Both the position numbers and the translations under genes were made by a program. The notes under the pieces were generated by a model. That model saw only the letters and a program-made list of their open reading frames with translations. It searched no databases and was not told the DNA's origin. Shown in pieces: positions 62,101 to 64,000 of a DNA stretch of 64,000 nucleotides. Origin of the DNA: Anthopleura xanthogrammica (lineage: Eukaryota > Cnidaria > Anthozoa > Actiniaria > Actiniidae); contig OZ025217.1 in the NCBI GenBank assembly GCA_964019055.1, positions 4,510,617 to 4,574,616 of the forward strand. Reading direction: 5' to 3'. How positions within the stretch are numbered: the first letter of the stretch is position 1; each line of letters opens with the position of its first letter.

Positions 62101-63827
62101 TCGAGAAAATTTACAAAACTGAGGTGTCATCCTTAGTAGCCCAGCGACTCGGGAAACGGTTATTTCCTTATTTTATTTCCCCAATCAATAATGAATATCA
62201 TAGTAAATGTATACAAAATATCAAAATACTTTCCTCAAACACTAGATTTATCTCAGACATAAACTTTTAAAAGTCGATTTTCGCATGCTTCATGACACCT
62301 CAGTTTTGCAATGACGTCATTCATATTTCAGATCAGCTGCATGAAAAGTGGTCATATTATGTATTTTAATTAATCCATGACAAGTGCTTTAAAAAACTCG
62401 TACCTTGCAATCAAGACAAACGCCACCTCCACTTTTGTTACCATGGATGTCAAGACTCATGCTTAGGTCGTCCACAGTTTGGTTGTAGACGCATGCATCA
62501 GAATGATTGTGACAATTGCAAGCTACGACAAAAAATTTACAAATGACTGTTTGACACTAGAAAATTGCTATCAATCACTGATTAACTTGGTTTTCTCTTT
62601 TTCATGTCTCCAAATGAAAACCGGTCGTCGTTTTACATACTTAGTCATCCAAGCTAAGGGTCTGGTAATGCTATCACACCAGCACTCCGGGATACTTTGT
62701 TTATTTAAAAAGTGTATACGCCAAGTTCAAAAATCGTTGTCGGGCTTAAAAAGGATACATCATAAAAGACCCAAATGTGTTGTGGGTAAGGAGATAATGA
62801 GGCTAATAATATGCATATTGCAGTTTTGCAGCTATCGAACATTGATTCAAGTTACCGAACAAAGCATTTTGTCACCCATTTATGTTTCTGTATGCAAACA
62901 TTCCCCACATGCCCAGGATATCAACTTCCCAAAATGCCACTCCATCTTAGCTTTGATGATTTACACTTTTGAACCCGACAACGATATTTGAATTTGGTGT
63001 GGAGCCGAGCCCTTGCAAGTAACGTCAAAGTAGCTCATTTGAAGGACCAAACTAAGGAATTTCAACCTCCTGAGATTTGGAACCTATTGTTTCGTCCTCC
63101 ATTATATGCTCGCTCAGATTTACGATTAAATCAAGAGGTTCACTAGAATAAAATCTAGAATAAAATCTATAAATAGAATAAAATCTATAAAGGACTTACG
63201 TTCACAAGATACTCCAGGGTCAGCTTCCCATGGTGCTTTGCGGCCCTTTGTCCAAGGTTTCTGATTGTATAACGGACAACACATTTCACAGTTACCTCCG
63301 CACGTGTTTCCTTGACATTGGCACGCCCTCTTCTTGGTCATCTCATCTTGAGGGCATATGTTACCATTAGCGTGTCCGTTGCAGTTACAACGAGCAAGGA
63401 CCTCGATCTCACGTACCGTATAATGATGCTTGTAGAGAGAATAAAACAATAAAATTAAAAACAGTTTAATTATGACATTCAAACCAATAGGTGGGCGTAC
63501 GATGACGAATTTTTTTTTATTATTCCCTTGTTATTTAAATTGCCAACCAGAAATATGCTGGATAATCCGAACAATCCAACAAAGGAAAGTTACAAAACCT
63601 ATTGTTAAAATAGTTGGTACATTAACATCACAACTGTAACTCCTGCTTCCATATATTCAAGTTGTGAGGGAGTAAAAACTATCTATAATTACCTATTAAA
63701 AACTTTTGCAGCGATGAGCAAAGAAAAAAATTAAGGCGTATGTACTTACAAATCTGTAAGACCATTTGTCCAGAGCCAGGTGCATTTTAGAAAACGTAAA
63801 ACGGAGATTCGTAATATTAAGCCACGC
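23622..63827 (-). CDS. Laminin alpha chain (multi-exon; N-terminal exons beyond window)
   Basis: About 45 short exons in one orientation join in consistent phases and encode, in order, the end of the LN domain, laminin EGF repeats, an L4-like segment, further EGF repeats, a long coiled coil, LG1-3, a proline-rich linker and LG4-5 with stop TGA at 23624-23622. Five LG domains after the coil define an alpha chain. Laminin alpha assembles with beta and gamma chains through the coil. It polymerises through LN domains and binds cell receptors through LG domains in basement membrane (mesoglea in cnidarians). The start and most of the LN domain are beyond 64000. Unusual points are the C2 domain at 37420-36209 and the two sulfotransferase genes in one intron. 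Domain blocks are listed separately. Confidence 0.93.
24815..24945. mobile_element. Hairpin MITE, CTTTTCTGAGATAG family, copy 1
   Basis: The ends ACCTTTTCTGAGATAG and CTCAGAAAAGACCT are inverted. Inner arms GTGCATTGTGATCTAGCTTC and TAAGCTAGACCACAATGCAT also pair. Relatives lie at 44184-44324 and 49365-49510. Confidence 0.85.
25690..25840. repeat. (AAT)n and (GAAAAA)n microsatellites in laminin intron
   Basis: ATA/AAT trinucleotides from about 25692 to 25730, followed by A/G-rich simple repeat. It lies between the two exons of LG4. Confidence 0.9.
26179..26738. mobile_element. Nonautonomous DNA transposon that captured a LINE tail
   Basis: The ends TAGACCCTTTTCGAAT (left) and ATTCGAAAAGGGTCTA (right) are exact inverted partners; TCAA-like bases flank both sides. 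A second inner inverted pair (GACGTCAAACGAGGA / TCCTCGTTTGACGTC, 26209-26360) lies on the left. Between the inner arm and the right end is a fragment of a non-LTR reverse-transcriptase C-terminus (26396-26602). Confidence 0.75.
26396..26602 (+). pseudogene. Non-LTR retrotransposon reverse-transcriptase C-terminal fragment
   Basis: A 68-residue frame with [36 protein letters not shown] and [14 protein letters not shown]. This is the ending seen in many animal LINE ORF2 proteins (RSLRSS...YGxRxFxxAxPxLWNxLP...FKxxLKTxLF). It is truncated at the left. The rest of the LINE is absent. Confidence 0.85.
27361..32365 (-). CDS. Laminin alpha exons: LG1-LG3 and proline-rich linker
   Basis: Exons 32365-32049, 31543-31413, 31324-31177, 30766-30360, 30167-29991, 29511-29370, 29297-29142, 28657-28620, 28008-27823 and 27591-27361. 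The first holds the end of the coil, then LG1 ([16 protein letters not shown]). LG1 closes with [13 protein letters not shown]2 has [20 protein letters not shown] and KWYHVSAVV, and LG3 has [20 protein letters not shown] and LYIGGVPNN. The last exon carries a proline-rich segment ([14 protein letters not shown]), the usual place of the LG3-LG4 hinge. A 38-nt exon at 28657-28620 is the least certain. Confidence 0.85.
31815..31968. mobile_element. Hairpin MITE with GTGGTAATACGAGCAACAAA arms
   Basis: The left arm GTGGTAATACGAGCAACAAA and the right arm TTTGTTGCTCGTATTGCCAC are inverted, enclosing a second copy of GGTAATACGAGCAAC. It sits in the intron between laminin exons 32049 and 31543. Confidence 0.8.
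32049..40834 (-). CDS. Laminin alpha exons: coiled coil (domains I/II)
   Basis: Exons 40834-40683, 40357-40244, 39782-39671, 39065-38869, 38758-38585, 38004-37888, then (after the C2 cassette) 35793-35615, 35348-35210, 34697-34586, 33476-33342, 32820-32632 and 32365-32049. The first opens with [11 protein letters not shown], the cysteines that normally staple the three laminin chains at the top of the coil. The rest is rich in Ala, Leu, Glu, Gln and Asn with heptad-like spacing, e.g. [19 protein letters not shown]. This part winds with beta and gamma chains. Confidence 0.88.
33573..34460. mobile_element. Nested cluster: 480-bp element copy 2 inside small palindromic elements
   Basis: The 480-bp element at 33710-34183 is bracketed by members of the GTGAAATA / TTTCACGGGTT family (about 33573-33705, 34183-34310 and an inverted one 34310-34460). 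The last two form a large inverted pair. It lies in the intron between laminin exons 34586 and 33476. Confidence 0.8.
34785..34890. mobile_element. CGTACCGT / ACGGTACG repeat, copy 1
   Basis: It carries GGTACGACATGCTGCGTAAC and GAAATGGCTTCCCATTGTCTT. Two related blocks, in opposite orientations, lie at 43380-43630. Arms are complementary to each other there. Confidence 0.65.
36209..37420 (-). CDS. C2 domain on two exons, in frame within the laminin coil
   Basis: Exons 37420-37213 and 36411-36209 join in phase to give 137 residues of a C2 domain: [42 protein letters not shown], then [35 protein letters not shown] and [10 protein letters not shown]. The second calcium loop keeps its acidic residues ([10 protein letters not shown]); the usual Asp before PY in loop 1 is Asn (NPY), so calcium binding may be partial. 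Both borders of the cassette are phase 0 and match the laminin exons on each side (37888 and 35793), so it could be spliced straight into the coil. Alternatively it is the remnant of another gene in the intron: I see no own start or stop. C2 domains usually bind phospholipids inside cells. Confidence 0.8.
36691..37140. mobile_element. MITE remnants (CCCCTTGCACGTGA and TAGACCTTTTTACC families)
   Basis: From 36691 a fragment reads GACCCCTTGCACGTGACGTC, the same family as 40928-41065. From about 36822 to 37140 a second element has ends TAGACCTTTTTACCGA and TGGTAAAAAGGTCTA. Both lie in the intron between the two C2 exons. Confidence 0.75.
38283..38458. mobile_element. Hairpin MITE with GACCATTTTCGAGATGCGCG arms, copy 1
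   Basis: A near-perfect 176-bp hairpin. The arms run from AGACCATTTTCGAGATGCGC to GCGCATCTCGAAAATGGTCT and include GAGGCATTTTCGGGCA / CCCGAAAATGCCTC in the centre. A relative lies at 57761-57935. Confidence 0.88.
40146..40213. repeat. (GTT)n(GTG)n microsatellite
   Basis: Trinucleotide array GTT switching to GTG, in the laminin intron between exons 40244 and 39782. Confidence 0.95.
40928..41065. mobile_element. Hairpin MITE, CCTCTTGCACGTGA family
   Basis: The left arm GACCTCTTGCACGTGATGTC runs into CAGCTCAATTTGGAGGACAA; the right arm has TGTCCTCCAAATTGAG and ends GCAAGGGGTCT. Relatives: 36691, 51665-51815, 63005-63120 and an end fragment near 29955. Confidence 0.82.
41206..41417. mobile_element. 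MITE with AAGGCTCTGACA / TCTGAGCCTT ends
   Basis: The left end AAGGCTCTGACAAATGGTGC and the right end GCACCGTGTATCTGAGCCTT are imperfect inverted partners, with inner GCAACATTG-type repeats. A part of this family also lies near 55697-55732. Confidence 0.78.
41418..41540. mobile_element. Hairpin MITE, CCAGTTCAAACGTCGATCTT family, copy 1
   Basis: The arms GCCCAGTTCAAACGTCGATC and GATCGACGTTTGAACTGGG are almost perfect. A second copy is at 42186-42320, and a distant cousin with AATTTAGACGTCGAA arms is at 50940-51600. Confidence 0.88.
41935..46096 (-). CDS. Laminin alpha exons: second block of laminin EGF repeats
   Basis: Exons 46096-45950, 44860-44633, 43912-43806, 43021-42844 and 42084-41935. 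Each carries typical laminin EGF signatures such as CxCNxxG...[71 protein letters not shown] and [15 protein letters not shown]. This block lies between the L4-like segment and the coil, as in other alpha chains. Confidence 0.92.
42186..42320. mobile_element. Hairpin MITE, TCAAACGTCGA family, copy 2
   Basis: It shares GTCCATCTTCTCATGAGCCG, the central AATGGATAATAAG and the reverse arm CGGCTCATGAGAAG with 41418-41540. Confidence 0.85.
42336..42420. repeat. (AAT)n / (ATGATA)n microsatellite
   Basis: Interrupted AAT repeat in the laminin intron between exons 42844 and 42084. Confidence 0.9.
43327..43630. mobile_element. CGTACCGT inverted repeat element, copy 2
   Basis: The left half contains GACAATGGGAAGCCATTTCG and CGTGTCGTACCGTG. 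The right half repeats them inverted (GGTACGACATGCCGTAAC, GAAATGGCTTTCCATTGTC). It matches 34785-34890. Confidence 0.75.
44184..44324. mobile_element. Hairpin MITE, CTCTGAGATAG family, copy 2
   Basis: It shares ATGGTGCATTGTGGTCTAGG, GTTCAGTACAAACAT and the inverted arm AAGCTAGACCACAATGCATC with 24815-24945. Confidence 0.85.
45125..45303. mobile_element. MITE with AGCTGGGTTTCACTTGACGT end
   Basis: The left end ACAGCTGGGTTTCACTTGAC and right end GATTGAAACCCAGCT are inverted, with a central palindrome around GGTGGTCAGTGTTTGACCACC. A related end (GGAAATGACGTCAAGCGAAA then CCCAGC) lies at 27735-27762. Confidence 0.72.
45308..45640 (+). pseudogene. Retroelement protein C-terminal fragment (Penelope/GIY-YIG-like)
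   Basis: A frame reads [24 protein letters not shown] sequence (here [19 protein letters not shown]), then IPKAWMPTI and a ragged tail. It is followed by CCTGATGAAGATTAGCAGCT and CAGTCGAAACGTCGCGGTCC. This tail is common at the 3' end of cnidarian reverse-transcriptase ORFs; I favour a Penelope-like element with a GIY-YIG module, but only the tail is present. A remnant of the same 3' end (GATTGAGGGTCACTTGCAGA) is at about 53945. Confidence 0.5.
45638..45860. repeat. Tandem duplication, unit of about 105 bp
   Basis: The unit starting CAAATGTCAAAGTA occurs at 45638 and 45743, with a third start at about 45850. It includes AGTACCGACCATAGAAAAGT and GAGACGGCTTCGAACTCTTC. It lies right after the retroelement tail. 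Confidence 0.9.
46248..46440 (+). mobile_element. tRNA-derived SINE
   Basis: GGTGGTGTAGCAGTAGTTCG gives an A-box-like start, and CTCGGGTTTGATTCTC gives a B-box. A tail follows with TTTTTCTCCGAGTTCTCC and TTTTTCTCCC. The tail motif recurs near 35850 (TTTTTCTCCGGGTTCTCGGG, in the same orientation). RNA polymerase III boxes plus a shared tail fit a SINE. Confidence 0.7.
46723..50438 (-). CDS. Laminin alpha exons: L4-like region between EGF blocks
   Basis: Exons 50438-50366, 49327-49103, 48338-48232 and 46799-46723 encode about 160 residues without the EGF cysteine pattern. The start [15 protein letters not shown] resembles the GYxxP opening that follows an EGF repeat at the start of the domain IV segments of alpha3/alpha5-type chains. 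The exon at 49327-49103 is beta-rich ([19 protein letters not shown]) with several N-glycosylation sites. The assignment to an L4-like globule rests on position. Confidence 0.65.
47523..47862. mobile_element. Inverted-repeat element with ACAGTCAAAACGGCTCAAG arms
   Basis: The left arm ACAGTCAAAACGGCTCAAGG and the right arm CTTGAGCCGTTTTGACTGT are inverted. The inner arms around CCATTAATGG and TTATTCGAATATTGAG also pair. It lies in a laminin intron. Confidence 0.85.
47920..48198. repeat. (AATA)n then (ATGA)n microsatellite
   Basis: AATAAATA followed by more than 200 bp of near-perfect GAAT/ATGA repeat. Open frames such as FIHSFIHS are artefacts. Confidence 0.97.
48395..49045. repeat. Purine-rich GGAA / GCAAGGAA / GGGAGCAA satellite
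   Basis: About 650 bp of purine-rich array on the plus strand. It starts as GGAA repeats, passes through GCAAGGAA units and ends in about 29 uniform copies of the 8-bp unit GGGAGCAA (about 48814-49043). It sits between laminin exons 49103 and 48338. Long frames (LLPCSLAP) are artefacts. Confidence 0.97.
49365..49510. mobile_element. Hairpin MITE, CTTTTCTGAGAT family, copy 3
   Basis: CCCTTTTCTGAGATTGATAA at the left, GGTCTAGCTTCAGTACAG and the inverted GAAGCTAGACCAGAATGCAC inside. It is more diverged than the copies at 24815 and 44184. Confidence 0.75.
50127..50357. mobile_element. MITE with CCAGAGCTGGACCCACTTT ends
   Basis: The left end CCAGAGCTGGACCCACTTTT and the right end AAAGTGGGTCCAGTTCTGG are inverted. 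A third AAAGTGGGTCCAG lies inside (about 50209), and the interior is rich in CGCGCGC. Confidence 0.82.
50560..50620. repeat. (GAAA)n microsatellite
   Basis: Short GAAA run in the laminin intron between exons 50737 and 50438. Confidence 0.95.
50737..54404 (-). CDS. Laminin alpha exons: first block of laminin EGF repeats
   Basis: Exons 54404-54307, 53748-53643, 52260-52208, 52015-51907 and 50839-50737. They show paired-exon EGF repeats: ACSCDVRGT, then [37 protein letters not shown], then [22 protein letters not shown]; and [14 protein letters not shown] with [14 protein letters not shown]. This is the rod of the short arm. Confidence 0.92.
50940..51600. mobile_element. Inverted-repeat element with AATTTAGACGTCGAA arms
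   Basis: The left side has CAATTTAGACGTCGAATTTC and ATTTAGACGTCGAATTTAA; the right side has GCGACGTCTAAATCAACTG and TGATTTAGACGTCGAAGTTC. Several nested copies of the end suggest more than one insertion. It is related in design to the AACGTCGATCTT family. Confidence 0.65.
51665..51815. mobile_element. Hairpin MITE, CACTTGCACGTGA family, copy
   Basis: The right arm AATTGAGCTACTTTGAGGTC continues with ACGTGCAAGTGGGGTTCTA; the left arm has CGGCTCAATTTGCAGTACAA. Same family as 40928-41065. Confidence 0.75.
52263..53200. repeat. (AAT)n satellite with higher-order period
   Basis: About 940 bp of AAT trinucleotide. It is not uniform: AAATAAT and AACAAT variants recur in blocks of roughly 30-60 bp, so larger units have been duplicated. 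It lies directly next to the 53-nt laminin exon at 52260-52208, whose acceptor TTTTCAG abuts the array. Confidence 0.97.
54405..56035. other. Laminin intron, no gene; small palindromes
   Basis: AT-rich intron DNA. A 65-bp hairpin lies at about 55458-55520 (GACGCTCTTAGGGTCGTCA / TGACGACCCTAAGAGCATC). A fragment of the GCACCGTGT..GAGCCTT family lies near 55697. ATCGAT-rich short repeats lie at 55900-56060. Confidence 0.6.
56077..56805 (-). CDS. Sulfotransferase-family protein, intronless (copy A), nested in laminin intron
   Basis: A 242-residue frame with ATG at 56805 and stop TAA. The N-terminus [20 protein letters not shown] holds the 5'-phosphosulfate (PAPS) binding loop of the P-loop sulfotransferase family often annotated Sulfotransfer_4. 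Further on, [20 protein letters not shown] matches the conserved 3'-phosphate strand and arginine of that family. The C-terminus ([20 protein letters not shown]) is a hydrophobic tail, so membrane anchoring is likely. The substrate is unknown. It lies in the laminin intron between exons 61402 and 54404 on the same strand, and is a duplicate of 60051-60782. The absence of introns suggests retroposition at some time, though many members of this family are intronless. Confidence 0.87.
   Translation of the reverse strand: MKVICAGFSKTGTKSMASALRILGYNVHDAKEHWEFHMDEYTQAFESNEMPDFAAMYARVDAVTDAPAFLVFEEIFHAFPNSKVVLMVRDDEEVWLKSWLKNTEVLGSFFSQLWFIIGMFLTPTGRKFKRLFTSFGKIYEPPNKSNPNEFYRSMYRRHNERVRSVIPRDQLLVYNVKEGWKPLCEFIGVEVPEVPFPRSNVNSEMMEDLFNSLAPIRRIFKEVIFVVTVLILLLAVLVIMIL
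57311..57760. other. Non-coding, low-complexity start
   Basis: No exon found. Between 57600 and 57700 there is TATTTAT-rich DNA. A palindromic element begins just after. Confidence 0.45.
57761..57935. mobile_element. Hairpin MITE, ATATCGCAGGCGCAGACATG family, copy 2
   Basis: It shares AAATATCGCAGGCGCA, GAGGCATTTTCGGGCA and CTCGCGCATCTCGAAAATGG with 38283-38458. The left outer arm is replaced by an ATTATT/CCTTGAATTCAAAAATAT stretch that also appears inverted on the right, as if a fresh fold-back was made. Confidence 0.82.
57936..59358. other. Laminin intron, no gene seen
   Basis: AT-rich. Between 58600 and 58830 there are many short near-repeats of GAGAATCTATGAGC and ACAAACTA type, which look like decayed simple repeats. 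No exon found. Confidence 0.45.
59359..59837. mobile_element. 480-bp nonautonomous DNA transposon, copy 3 (inverted)
   Basis: Reverse-complement orientation relative to 5655-6132, with the same ends (GAGTGATTGCAATAAACCCG and CGGGTTTATTGTAATCACTC). Confidence 0.88.
59850..59955. repeat. Short tandem repeat, unit of about 52 bp
   Basis: Two copies of CCTCATATTTAGCCGTTCTT-type sequence followed by TAATGGCTAAAAATCGTC and a related spacer. Confidence 0.85.
60040..61290. repeat. Segmental duplication partner of 56065-57310
   Basis: The sulfotransferase gene and about 500 bp upstream are shared. Examples are GACTTAGCTTCAGTGTCGAT, TGAAATAACCCTGTGACCTC and AGAGAGTGTAGGAGAGAAGT, present at both places in the same order. 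The copies lie about 4 kb apart in the same orientation. Confidence 0.93.
60051..60782 (-). CDS. Sulfotransferase-family protein, intronless (copy B), nested in laminin intron
   Basis: 243 residues with ATG at 60782. The first 100 residues are almost the same as copy A, with the same P-loop [10 protein letters not shown] and the [16 protein letters not shown] strand. The middle (about residues 105-155) differs clearly (for example [17 protein letters not shown] against [17 protein letters not shown]). The end has [20 protein letters not shown] in common and a hydrophobic tail ([20 protein letters not shown]). The two copies have therefore diverged in a middle patch while the N-terminal half stayed the same. 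PAPS-dependent sulfation is the family role; the acceptor is unknown. Confidence 0.87.
   Translation of the reverse strand: MKVICAGFSKTGTKSMASALRILGYNVYDVEEHWEFHMDEYTRAFESNEMPDFAAMYARVDAVTDSPAFHVFEEIFHAFPNSKVVLMVRDDEEVWLKSWLKTLQVWESSASQLWVILGMIFTPTGRKLKRLLKSEGKFFVTPNEINVNESMKSVYRRHNERVRSVIPRDQLLVYNVKEGWKPLCEFLGVEVPDVPFSRSNMNSEMIPSLLNSSVVGRRIFKEVILIVTVLFTLLAVFVMLVLC
61291..62403. other. Laminin introns around a single exon (61492-61402)
   Basis: Apart from the laminin exon 61492-61402 no coding or structured element was recognised. Confidence 0.5.
61402..63827 (-). CDS. Laminin alpha exons: end of LN domain and first EGF repeats
   Basis: Exons 63827-63750, 63428-63200, 62522-62404 and 61492-61402 join in phase. 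[17 protein letters not shown] and [20 protein letters not shown] match the end of a laminin LN domain running into the first EGF repeat. [14 protein letters not shown] and the pair CLDCK / [18 protein letters not shown] match the second. The exons for the rest of LN and the signal peptide lie beyond 64000. Confidence 0.92.
63005..63120. mobile_element. Hairpin MITE, CCCTTGCAAGTAACGTC family, copy
   Basis: CCCTTGCAAGTAACGTCAAA, GAAGGACCAAACTAAGGAAT and the inverted CCTATTGTTTCGTCCTCC resemble 40928-41065. The right end is decayed. Confidence 0.7.
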
Positions 63828-63889
63828 CTGTTGGTGAAAAATGGCCAAAACAATCAAAAATAAATTATTGATCAATTAAATTATTCATC

Positions 63890-64000
63890 ATCATCATCAT
63901 CTACATCTACATCTACATCTACATCTACATCTACATCTACATCTACATCTACATCTTCATCTTCATCTTCATCTTCATCTTCATCTTCATCTTCATCATC
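63890..64000. repeat. (CATCTA)n(CATCTT)n microsatellite
   Basis: Hexamer array at the right edge of the window, switching from CATCTA to CATCTT. Confidence 0.96.

Noticed and set aside
62479..62991. Plus-strand frame of 170 codons
   Set aside because: It overlaps a laminin exon on the other strand, shows no recognisable domain and no splice or start context. Likely chance.

Overview
The window is nuclear DNA of an animal, most likely an anthozoan cnidarian (coral or sea anemone). It is AT-rich and has many short GT-AG introns. It carries dense small inverted-repeat transposons, long microsatellites, a tRNA-derived SINE, an expanded-type HECT ubiquitin ligase, a TSP1 protein of cnidarian type and a laminin alpha gene. 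The lineage is inferred from gene content and style; no marker fixes the species. Exon boundaries were read by eye from splice signals and checked for phase continuity.

Layout: (1) 1-9.4 kb: a TGGA microsatellite; a minus-strand gene with a HYD1-type ADP-ribosyltransferase fold, broken by a 40-bp tandem duplication; a plus-strand TSP1-domain gene ending at 6592; and an intronless minus-strand GNAT acetyltransferase resembling NAT16/histidine N-acetyltransferase. (2) 10051-21792: a complete 11,742-bp DNA transposon. It has 997-bp terminal inverted repeats that were identical over every stretch I compared, starts TAT and ends ATA, and is flanked by the 6-bp target duplication TGCCAT. It holds two intact, convergent, spliced genes: a 676-codon HECT E3 ubiquitin ligase from the left and a 487-codon DDE transposase from the right. 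The same 5' exon, intron and splice sites lie in each TIR, so both genes appear to be driven by the TIRs themselves. (3) 21.8-23.6 kb: a MITE-rich spacer. (4) 23622 to beyond 63827, minus strand: one laminin alpha-chain gene. Running from high to low coordinates it encodes the end of the LN domain, laminin EGF repeats, an L4-like region, more EGF repeats, a coiled coil, LG1-3, a proline-rich linker and LG4-5. A C2 domain on two exons lies in frame in the middle of the coiled coil. Two duplicated intronless sulfotransferase genes sit in one large laminin intron on the same strand.

The most striking system is the transposon. It appears to be a recently inserted, apparently autonomous IS3EU-like element carrying a catalytically complete ubiquitin ligase with a putative ubiquitin-binding zinc finger. 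The second most striking observation is the C2 cassette in the laminin gene. The rest is mainly small nonautonomous transposons, several present as two or more copies in the window, plus one nonautonomous element that has captured a LINE reverse-transcriptase tail.
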